A stretch of DNA of 64,000 nt from UBA817 sp049889215 (lineage in GTDB: Bacteria > Margulisbacteria > Marinamargulisbacteria > UBA817): positions 1 through 64,000 of the forward strand of contig JBMHDV010000004.1 of the NCBI GenBank assembly GCA_049889215.1, given 5' to 3'. This document shows, one piece after another, positions 26,036 through 35,500 of this stretch. The translations under genes were made by a program, and so were the position numbers. How positions within the stretch are numbered: position 1 is the stretch's first letter; every line of letters starts with the position of its first letter. The notes beneath the pieces were generated by a model. It saw nothing but the letters and a program-made list of their open reading frames with translations. It ran no database searches and was not told where the DNA came from.

Positions 26036-26907
26036 TCAATAAATTGCAACAATTCCTGATTAATTTAGACACCATAAAGTTAAGCCGAATCTTAACATTA
26101 TTTTTTATTCTGGTTCACTTTCAAGGGTTAATCAATCGGTACCCGATGATCGCAATTCCAACCCTAATATTTGCAACCATTGGGCTTATTTTTCCTGAAG
26201 CTCGTGATAAAAAGTTCCTATGGGCTGGCATATCAACCTCATTCACAATATACATTTTTTTAAACTGGCAATTGATTGATAATCACATTTATCTTTGGGG
26301 GTATTGGCTTTTAGCTAACGTACTATCCTTATTTTCAAGAACGCCTGATGAAACACTAAAATTTTCAGCAAAATTTCTTTTAATGTCGTGCATGTTATTT
26401 GCAGTCTATCAAAAAGTAAACCCAAGCTATTTATCTGGCGATTTTTTTTATTACACATTACTCACAGACCAGCGTTTCTTTTTTATTAGCAATTTAATTG
26501 ATTACAATATGATTGAGTTAATAAAAGAAAATAATTTTCTTCTAATGGACATGAAATCGTACTCAAAAGCTGTTATTTTTTCTGCTGGCCCACATATTCT
26601 AAACCAAATTGCTCTTTTTTTGACTTGGTACACCATAATTCTTGAAGGCATTATATTTGGGCTGTTTGCACTTCCTCGCAGAATTGCACATCAATGGCAA
26701 CATTGGTTTTTATTTCTATTTTTCACTGTCTATTTTATATTACCTATTCAGGGCTTTGCCTATACCCTAATGAATATGGGGATTACGTTGGTCAAAAAAG
26801 ATGATCTTCTTTTTAAAATTATTTACATTGCGTTAATTTTTTATATGTTTGCATTCTCTGAAACAATTGTTAATTATATCTTTAAAATTGTTGATCCGAC
26901 ACTTTAA
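26032..26907 (+). CDS. multi-pass membrane protein, possibly HTTM-like
   Basis: The 291-residue protein has about eight hydrophobic helices with aromatic and polar interruptions, such as ILTLFFILVHFQGL near residue 20 and LWGYWLLANVLSLF near 85. A motif YQKVNPSYLSGDFFYYTLL near 130 lies in a loop after a helix, as in HTTM/DoxX-like membrane proteins where a similar K-x-N-x-x-Y occurs. The assignment is tentative. It is the last gene of the plus-strand run, and its 3' end overlaps by 26 bases the end of the giant fibre gene from the other strand. Confidence 0.55.
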   Translation: MINKLQQFLINLDTIKLSRILTLFFILVHFQGLINRYPMIAIPTLIFATIGLIFPEARDKKFLWAGISTSFTIYIFLNWQLIDNHIYLWGYWLLANVLSLFSRTPDETLKFSAKFLLMSCMLFAVYQKVNPSYLSGDFFYYTLLTDQRFFFISNLIDYNMIELIKENNFLLMDMKSYSKAVIFSAGPHILNQIALFLTWYTIILEGIIFGLFALPRRIAHQWQHWFLFLFFTVYFILPIQGFAYTLMNMGITLVKKDDLLFKIIYIALIFYMFAFSETIVNYIFKIVDPTL

Positions 26908-29900
26908 TAATAAACGCAAACACGTAAAATGATGGCTGGTTATCCCATTCATGATTATGGCCACCACCTTTGTGGGTATGAGCACCTGTATCACTTACTG
27001 CCTGTAAATGATGCACGCCAGGCTTTGATTGAGAATCTTGACCATGAATATGAGAAGCCGATAAACCATGGCTATGGCCATTAGACTTAATAGCATATGT
27101 TTCTTTGCCATCAGTCCCCCTAATATCATAATCCGTATGGCTTACACCAGTTGATACAACTGCGCTGTTATCGTTATAATTATTTGAATCCACTTCAAGT
27201 GTATGGGCATGTTTATCATCAGATAAAACATGTGCATGAATACCATCAGATACATGAGTATGCGCCCCATCATCACTTAATTCAATCTTATGACTTCCAC
27301 CTGTTTGATTTAATTTTTCAGGGGTAAGATCAGACGCGCCTTTAATAAACATATCTGTTAGATTTGGGGTGTATTGATCCGTAGTCCCCTGAATAAGGTC
27401 TCCATTACATAACTGCCAACCTGAGGGAATATCAGCTTCACTACCTGTCCACATAACAATTGCACCCAATGGAACGGGATACATGCGATCTTTATTAATA
27501 TATAAATTTTCTGACTTCACTACCCCATTAACATCCAGATTATGCTGTTTAGTCTCATTGTTATTCGTGTGCGACCCTGGTGTTTTACCAATCCCAACTT
27601 TTCCAGAAATAATGACAACATCAGGCGCAGATAAATCCGAACCATTACTTTCAATGGACAACTGAGTTTTAGAATCAACGTTTCTTAACCCAATTGTTGA
27701 AACCATGGCTCCTGCATTTGTTGAAAACTCAACTGATGGAGGACCGTTCTTGCCATCTAAAAGTACATTTGCAGTTCCTGAGTTATTACTAACAATTAGA
27801 TTATTTGTTGTTGAGTTATCACCTCCTCGAATATCCACAGCATCTCCAATAATCACACCTTCAGGAACAACTGAAAGAATTGGTGCATTATCAACATCAA
27901 AACTCATTTTTTTTGAAATGTTTAAATCAATGCCATAGTTGGATGGAATTACTGAAATTTCACGAGGCTTAACTGAAAATATTTTTGATTGGTCCGTATA
28001 AAAATCAAGCTTATCCTTAAGCTTTAAGCCACCTTGAATAGCAATTGCATCTTGAGGTTTTGGGATCCCCACGCCTAAACGTCGTTCAACATAAATGCCT
28101 TTTAAGTTCGCTGGCATAAGTTCATGACTCTGCTGACCAACCAATAAATTATCTTTAGCAAATACCGTACCACCAGTTAATGATGACATCGAATGTCCAA
28201 CTGATAATTTTCCAGCAATCGATAGCCCTGTTGTGCTATTTAATTGCAATTGCCCTGCAAATGGCTCACCTACAACGGCTGTACTTTGAACATACAATGA
28301 ATTTTCATTCTCGTCTTGTCCAATTGAAACAGAACTATCATTAACATATAATCCCGGTTCAATATTACCGTTGGTGGTGAAATTGATCGAACGATCAGCG
28401 ACAATAATTGAATCATTAATATTACCAATTTCATTGCTATCCACAGGTAAATTCATTTTTAGAAGACCTGTTTTATTTTGATTTGATGTATTCAGACTAA
28501 GTACTGGGTAACCTGAGTTTAATGCTTGCATTAAAACACTGGCTGTTGCTGTGTCATTTTTTAAATGAAGCATTGCCTGAGGGTCATCCGTAAATAAACC
28601 AACTCGAACATCTCCTTTATCAACCTTTGGTTTTAAGCTTAATAGTGGATCTAAACCATTTGCTACAATCATTGAATCATAATCATTTGTATTATCAGCA
28701 TCAATGCTAAAAAGCAGACCTTGATTTACGGTTGTCATACTTTCATTCTGAATATAAATAGAATCAACAAATGCTGTCTTACTTACTTTAAATTCCTTTA
28801 CCCCCATCGTTGAAGCAACATCCAAGTCTGTTTGCGGAAATCGAGTATCAATACCAACATTTCCAGAGGCGTACGTTAAATGAGTTAACTGCTGTTGCCA
28901 ACGAAATGGAATCGATTGAACTTCACTTCCATCGGCATCTGTTCCATTCACATAAAGCTGACCATTCAAGGTTATTGTCCCCTCAATGATACCACCATCA
29001 ATTAAAGGATTATAAAGCTCGATAGAATCGGGCAGTGTATCGGAATCTGTATCAATTACATTGATTGATACACCACCATTCGGATAAACTTCTCTAAACG
29101 CTACAATATCTTTACCATTGGGCTCAACATAGCCACGTTGACCAGATCTCAAAACACCATCATAACGTGGTGATTCATAATACTTGACATAATAATTAGG
29201 CGCATAAAGCTCAACAAGTTGATTTTCCTTATTAACTGAATAAGAAAGACCAGATGACTCATCAAAAATTAGAGATCGAACCGACCGAACCTCTGTCTGA
29301 TTATTTACATCCGTTGATTTTGTCTTTAATAAGAATGATTGAATTAAACCTTTGCCCATATCTTCATAAAAGATTGGGGCTTTAAATACCGTATCACCAT
29401 TCACAAAAACCGCAGCATCTGCAGATGGTTGCATCGAGTTTATAGCCAACTGTGATTGATTATTTATAGTAAACACAACATCCCCTTCATCAGAATCCAT
29501 GACCACCATGTTCGTTGACGGCGACAACTGAAATTGAAACCGATTGCTACTTTTTTTAAGCGTCCCCAAGGTTTTCTTTAACGCATTCTGAACAAAGATT
29601 TCAGATGTATTCATTAAGCCCATATCACCATCAATAACCAAACTATTTATTTCATCTGATACTTTAGTAGTAAAAACACCAATTTGAGACTGACTTTTAA
29701 CATAAAAGTATGGCTTACTTTTATCTGTACCATTTATCGAAAACTGCTTATTATTATTTTCAAATGAATAGCCACCCCCATGATTCAAATTCAACACAGA
29801 GCGTTTGGGTGACTCAATTCGTGCACGTGTACCATTTATACTTCTTGCAATCAAAACCGTACTAGGGTTATTTTCTTGGCCAATACCAATACTATGATGA

Positions 29901-32500
29901 CCAATATCCATAATGATCTGATCGTTTTGGCGAAACTGGATTGAGGGGTCTTCATTAGATATAGAATGAAGTTTGAATTGCTTTCCATAATTTAATGCAC
30001 TAAATAACGATGATCCCGCCATACCTAGCGCAACACCACCGCCATGAATAGTGACCCGTTCGTGCATGGGGCCTGAACCAATAATCATATTTCCAGATGC
30101 ATCAAATTGAGCAGGCATCGTGTCCCCGACATAAAACTGAATTGGTTGAGATCGTTCAGCTGAGCCAGAATTAATATTTAAATCATTATCCTCAGAAAAA
30201 TAAACAAATTGAGACTCGCCATTATTGACCAATTTATTTGCTAGACCAGGTTGATCTAAAACCGAGTCAAAGCGAGTATTTTGAAGATCAAGAGACCCAT
30301 GAAAATCAACCGTTACCCTGGGAAGTTCTGCTGTATACATCCCTGTAGGAGTTAAATTTAACGAATCTGCTAATTGAGTAACTTGATGGTGCAGATATGG
30401 TTGCAATGTTTGCCGAAAACGAAATTCATTATCAACAATTCCAATGGTAGCACCGTATAATAAGGATTCTGAATAAGTGCCTTGACCATTGACCATTTTA
30501 AAATCTGACTTTGTAGAATCTCTGTAATCAATATTTAACATGATCAAACCATCCGTTGGGGAAAATGAAACTCGATCCGAACCAGAAAATACCAGTGGGT
30601 ATGTTGTTTCAGTATGATCTGCATTTGATTCAAGTAATAAGGGAAATCGTTGAGAAGGGTTTTGATCCGCCAACGATATATTTTTTTGTGTGTAAATGGC
30701 ATTGGATGTAGTTACCCATAACTCTTTATTTACTGGTAACCACATACTACCATTAAAATTAAAGACATCATCTTTATTGGCATCCATTGAATCTAAGTTA
30801 AACGTCAAGTCATCCAATTTAAATCCATGTCCAGGCAATAATGTTGTATCAGTATCCTGGGCATCTATCGAAATCCAATCATTATGATATAGTTGCAAGC
30901 CATCGGATTCAGAAAATTGGATGGTTCCGTTTTCTATAGCCCCAGATTGAACCGATTGTTGAATTGTAATTCCACCAGAAACCGTTAATTGGGCATTACT
31001 TTCTAACGTACCAATCGACACAGGACCATCAGAATAATTAATACCAGACCGAGTTGAACCAGCAAAAATTTGTTCCCATAAGTCTTGACCTAAAATTACA
31101 TCTGTAAGATAACGACCATCACCAACAAATTGTCTCGCTTTTACATTCCCTGACACAGACAAAAGATGATCTGCAGCAGGAGCGCGGTTAATCCCCATAC
31201 CTCGCTTTGATTGCATCATCATGGTATAGTTTCTCGTCACGACCAGTGGTTGTGAACCATCAGAATAAAGAAATACTGAATTCGCGGTTACTTGAACATC
31301 GTTTCCAATAACAATATTTTTCTGACCTGTAACATTATGATTTGTCCCCATAATCAAATTATAACTACCGTTCACAAAATGACGTCGTCCAAACATTGTG
31401 CCTAGGTAGCCGTCAACAGTATTATTTTCGCCACCCAACACAACATTATATTCCCCGGCAACATCATGCGTTCGCCCACCAAAAACCACCGACCACTCTC
31501 CATCCACATAATGATCAAAGCCACCAGCAACAACATTGTTCATATTATGAATCTCATGTGCCTGCCCACCAATAATAACAGAGGCATTGGATTGTAAATC
31601 AATACGATGATCTTCACCTCCAAGAGCAGACGCATAATCAGACTTAACAACAATATCTTCTCCGAATCCCATTGAAAAGCGACCAATATCAACACTCTTA
31701 ACTAAACTTGAAAAAACACCAGAACGAAAGGCACTTCGATTTGGATCCCATAATAATACTGAACCTGAAGGTATATTATAACTAGGCAAAACATTCGAGC
31801 CATCCGATCTAAAAATAGCATTACCATTCACATGAAGCCTTGCCAAAGGATTGGTTGTATGAATTCCAACATTACCTGTATTGCTTACAAAAACAACATC
31901 TTTAAAAGTACCATCTTCCGAATTAAGTGAATGACCATCATTAAAGCCTGGGCCTGTCAAATTTGTTAGTAAAGAACCATCTCCAACGAAATACTTTGCA
32001 TAAATATCACCATGAACAGCTAATGATGCGTTACTCGTAGCATTTTGAATAACCATACGGTTATTCAAGTAATCCAACTGGATTAAGTCATCATCATTAA
32101 ATTGACGGGTTTGGTTTGACTGCTCTGCAAGAACAGAGAATGGCATATACTCAAACGGAATATCCACATAATCATTTAAAACAAGTACTCTAAGCTTTAA
32201 ATCCTGATTAGATAAAATAGTTACCCAATCCAAATTTGGATCTCGAATCATGGTAGACACTTCACCTTGATCAATTTGTAATGTTTGTGACTGAGACCAG
32301 ATGGGTTGACCGTTAGCATCATTGATAACCTCAAAACGAACATTATGAGTCCCCACCAATGGGTTCATTCGATCGCCAGCTGCATCTAACGGTTGAGATA
32401 AAGTAACATTAACTTGAAACTCATGATTGAACGTTGACTGAGACTCCCCTATAACCATCATTGAAAATATTAAGAGAAAAACCATTAAGCGTATTATCAT
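26882..32500 (-). CDS. giant fibre protein 3 (YadA-like head, tail-collar tip), 1872 residues
   Basis: Secreted repetitive beta protein. Signal peptide at residues 1-20, then a beta domain (NGQPIWSQSQTLQI...GEVS) ending in a degenerate SVPYA-like motif (PFSVLAEQ, about residue 130). FVGDGSLLTNL (about 175) and NVGIHTTNPLARLHVNG (about 222) follow, the GIGTTxP-type modules of tail-fibre proteins. YadA-like head repeats span about 290-410 (for example NVVLGGENNTVDG). A second FVGDG motif is near 460, then a long shaft with a landmark near 1173 (DGGIIEGTITLNG, then IPFRWQQ). The C-terminal tail-collar-like domain begins near 1675 (GAIVMWTGSEADIPSGWQL). It is full of HxH pairs (HTH, HAH, HNH) and ends FYVFAFIIKV. 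Last of three tandem paralogues; the ATG overlaps the previous stop by 4 bases. Localisation and function (surface fibre or adhesin) are inferred. Confidence 0.8.
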   Translation of the reverse strand: MIIRLMVFLLIFSMMVIGESQSTFNHEFQVNVTLSQPLDAAGDRMNPLVGTHNVRFEVINDANGQPIWSQSQTLQIDQGEVSTMIRDPNLDWVTILSNQDLKLRVLVLNDYVDIPFEYMPFSVLAEQSNQTRQFNDDDLIQLDYLNNRMVIQNATSNASLAVHGDIYAKYFVGDGSLLTNLTGPGFNDGHSLNSEDGTFKDVVFVSNTGNVGIHTTNPLARLHVNGNAIFRSDGSNVLPSYNIPSGSVLLWDPNRSAFRSGVFSSLVKSVDIGRFSMGFGEDIVVKSDYASALGGEDHRIDLQSNASVIIGGQAHEIHNMNNVVAGGFDHYVDGEWSVVFGGRTHDVAGEYNVVLGGENNTVDGYLGTMFGRRHFVNGSYNLIMGTNHNVTGQKNIVIGNDVQVTANSVFLYSDGSQPLVVTRNYTMMMQSKRGMGINRAPAADHLLSVSGNVKARQFVGDGRYLTDVILGQDLWEQIFAGSTRSGINYSDGPVSIGTLESNAQLTVSGGITIQQSVQSGAIENGTIQFSESDGLQLYHNDWISIDAQDTDTTLLPGHGFKLDDLTFNLDSMDANKDDVFNFNGSMWLPVNKELWVTTSNAIYTQKNISLADQNPSQRFPLLLESNADHTETTYPLVFSGSDRVSFSPTDGLIMLNIDYRDSTKSDFKMVNGQGTYSESLLYGATIGIVDNEFRFRQTLQPYLHHQVTQLADSLNLTPTGMYTAELPRVTVDFHGSLDLQNTRFDSVLDQPGLANKLVNNGESQFVYFSEDNDLNINSGSAERSQPIQFYVGDTMPAQFDASGNMIIGSGPMHERVTIHGGGVALGMAGSSLFSALNYGKQFKLHSISNEDPSIQFRQNDQIIMDIGHHSIGIGQENNPSTVLIARSINGTRARIESPKRSVLNLNHGGGYSFENNNKQFSINGTDKSKPYFYVKSQSQIGVFTTKVSDEINSLVIDGDMGLMNTSEIFVQNALKKTLGTLKKSSNRFQFQLSPSTNMVVMDSDEGDVVFTINNQSQLAINSMQPSADAAVFVNGDTVFKAPIFYEDMGKGLIQSFLLKTKSTDVNNQTEVRSVRSLIFDESSGLSYSVNKENQLVELYAPNYYVKYYESPRYDGVLRSGQRGYVEPNGKDIVAFREVYPNGGVSINVIDTDSDTLPDSIELYNPLIDGGIIEGTITLNGQLYVNGTDADGSEVQSIPFRWQQQLTHLTYASGNVGIDTRFPQTDLDVASTMGVKEFKVSKTAFVDSIYIQNESMTTVNQGLLFSIDADNTNDYDSMIVANGLDPLLSLKPKVDKGDVRVGLFTDDPQAMLHLKNDTATASVLMQALNSGYPVLSLNTSNQNKTGLLKMNLPVDSNEIGNINDSIIVADRSINFTTNGNIEPGLYVNDSSVSIGQDENENSLYVQSTAVVGEPFAGQLQLNSTTGLSIAGKLSVGHSMSSLTGGTVFAKDNLLVGQQSHELMPANLKGIYVERRLGVGIPKPQDAIAIQGGLKLKDKLDFYTDQSKIFSVKPREISVIPSNYGIDLNISKKMSFDVDNAPILSVVPEGVIIGDAVDIRGGDNSTTNNLIVSNNSGTANVLLDGKNGPPSVEFSTNAGAMVSTIGLRNVDSKTQLSIESNGSDLSAPDVVIISGKVGIGKTPGSHTNNNETKQHNLDVNGVVKSENLYINKDRMYPVPLGAIVMWTGSEADIPSGWQLCNGDLIQGTTDQYTPNLTDMFIKGASDLTPEKLNQTGGSHKIELSDDGAHTHVSDGIHAHVLSDDKHAHTLEVDSNNYNDNSAVVSTGVSHTDYDIRGTDGKETYAIKSNGHSHGLSASHIHGQDSQSKPGVHHLQAVSDTGAHTHKGGGHNHEWDNQPSFYVFAFIIKVSDQQF

Positions 32501-35500
32501 TCTTTCGGCTCTCCTTCCAAATATATAAATGCCAATGTGTAATACTTGGGTTGATTGCTGGCTGTATGAATATGCTTAATATCATCATGAGTATGAGACG
32601 TTTCATTAAATGAATGCTTATGCCCACTATTCTCTTTAAGCCTTGCATCATGATCATGGTTAAGTTTAATTTGATGTTTATGCAATCCCTGATTTTTTTT
32701 AGCAACCATTGCTTCTTTTGAGCGAACAGAACGCCAATGCGTCTCATCTGGGTATCGGTATGATGTACCGAGACAAAGGCCCCACCAACTGTCGTATAAC
32801 CAACAGTATTCCTCTGCGGGATTCGTAATATATGTGGCCTCTCCAACTTTTTTAGAATTCGCTACATTGCCAACAGCATATGAGTCATTTGAATTGATTG
32901 TACTATTATTTGCGGCAATGGTTTTTTGAGCATGGCTATGTTTTGCAGAAGAATTTTCACCATGGCTGTGCTTGGATGTATGTTCATGTTTATAATTATC
33001 ACCTGCTGAGGTATCTACTGCGATATTCATGTCGCCCACTTCAGTATTAACTTTTTCACTAGCTGTTTCACCCATAATAAATTGATCACGCATGTCACAT
33101 TTGTCTGTTGTTGTTGCACTTGGTGATCCAGCACAAAGCTTCCAGCCATCCGGTAAATCTGTCAACCAACCTGACCACATGATAATACTACCTTCAGGCA
33201 TATGTGTTAGAACTTTATTTTTCCGATATACTTTTTGGCTAACATTGACAACTGATTTAACATCAACTTTAACATTATGCGAAGGCAATGCAGCCTCTGT
33301 GTCTCGAATATTGTAGGCAATATCAACATTACCATCCATATCAATAGCCAAATCAGCACCTGCATTTAACATTTGCTTTTCATCAGACATAATAAATGAA
33401 TTTGGCACATACTGAGAATGACCAATAACACCAATACTTCCTGCACCAAAAACCAAACGAGAATCTCCATCCCCTGTTCCCAAAGCTTCAATCTTTAGTT
33501 TTAAATCGTTTTGGTTAATATGAACTAACGCAGAAGCAATGCTTGGCCCGATACTAAATTGACCCAAATTATTTAACTTCAACGATGTCCCATTTAACTT
33601 TGGGCGGAACTCAAAAAATGAATCATCTTTAAAATGTAAGATACGATCTGATACCCCACTTCCATACCCAATTGTAAGGCCCGAACTATTATCAAAAAAT
33701 GATAACTCTGAATTTGATTGCGAACCTGATTTATTAAAATAAAGGCCCCCATAACCAACATACGATCCATTAATCAACAAAACATCTGTATCAGCTTGAG
33801 AGTCATATTCCTCTACAAACAAACGAGACTGAATAACAAGATCATTATTTAAACCAGAAATACTACCCAAATAGGTTGATGAATGACCAACAACCATTGC
33901 CCCTCGAACATCAATCGTCGCCTTTGGCTGAGGTGTACCAATACCAAATCTTGACTCAACCATCACAGAATTTGGAGATGCAAGAATTTCGCCAGCTATA
34001 TTCGCGCCAATCACCATATTACCGCCAACATCAAGAAAATTTTTGGCTAAACCATTAACATTTAACGCAAGTTTATTTTCTTGCGATAAACTATGATAAT
34101 GGTTGTTAACGATAAAATAGATATCAGACACTCCTTGAGCAGATTTAAAATTCATATCACCATAGGCATTAGAGGAAATAAAAGCTCGATTATTTAATGA
34201 TAATTCTGCCTGGGTTTTTGCATTAATTCGTAACACACTATCAATGTATTCACTGGGATAAAATGCCAATTGATAATCCGAGTTCATTTGATTTAAACCA
34301 GCAGACTCAGACTCAAACTGCAATTGGTTAACTTGAAATAAAGTATTGTCATCCTGAGTGGTTTGATTAACTGTCACACGAATATCTTCATTAGCAATAA
34401 CATTAAAGTCATCACCATAAGGATCCAAAAAGCCAGTAACATTCAACGATGGAATGATTGCCACATTCGTTGAAGCTATACCATCAACATCTAGGTCATA
34501 CTGTGGTGATGCAGTGCCAATTCCAACATTTTCAGTAATCACATATTCATAGTTAACTAACTCATCATTAACATAAAACACATGCTTCCACGGAAACGGA
34601 ATATTCTCCATTTCAGAAATATCACCGATCATCTTGTTAGGCTGTCCATCCTCACCAACACCAATAACTCTTAAATTACCAGAAATAAGTAAATCACCAT
34701 TAATTACCCCACCATTCATTAAATCATTATAAAATGTTAACTGGTCCATATTCCCCATGGGGTCCCCCAACGAACTAATATTCGTAGCAGTGATCGAAAT
34801 ATTGTTCCCAACAAAGCCAAATAAATCGATCCCATTCGGCTTGGCCTCAACAATTGGATCATCATCATCAGCATCATACTGAGTTCCAGTTATTTTAGAA
34901 AAATGGTCCGAAAAGGATACCTTTGCAACATTATCTTGCGTACTAACAAGTTCAAAACCCGTATCATAATCAAATGTTAAAATTTGGTTTTCATTCTCAA
35001 CAACTTGCTTAAATTCACTGGTAGAATCTTGAAAAATTTTGGTGTGAACTTGCTCCTCATTTATAAATAAGCCATCTGATAAATAAGCGCCAACATTAAC
35101 ATAAAGTGAATTTGTAGGTGCATTTGGAACGGGAATCGAACCAATTGCTAAACGCTGATCAACCAATTGCATTTTTTGCGCCCCATTAATATCAAACCTT
35201 ATTCCAGAGTCCGACTTAACGCCCGCGAGTTGGAGTGCTGAATCTTTCACCTGTAAAACAGGTACAGATTGATTCGGATTATCCTTTCCTACCACAGGCA
35301 GAAACTTTAAGGGCGAATCAACAAAAGAAACCGTACCATTCACGTTTAATGTTTGGTCTGGGTTAGCTGGCGAAAAAATATTCATTTGTTGAGGCTTAAA
35401 CTCAATTGCCGATTCATTTAATGCATTTAGTATTGCTAATGACTCTTGGTTGTTCGCTTCGGCCTCGATTGACCACTTTGGTTGATTTAGTCGTGAGAAC

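Noticed and set aside
31270..31620. Head-repeat stretches in the giants considered as a CRISPR array or DNA tandem repeats.
   Set aside because: The repeats are conserved only at the protein level, with unit length varying and no identical DNA repeats or spacers.
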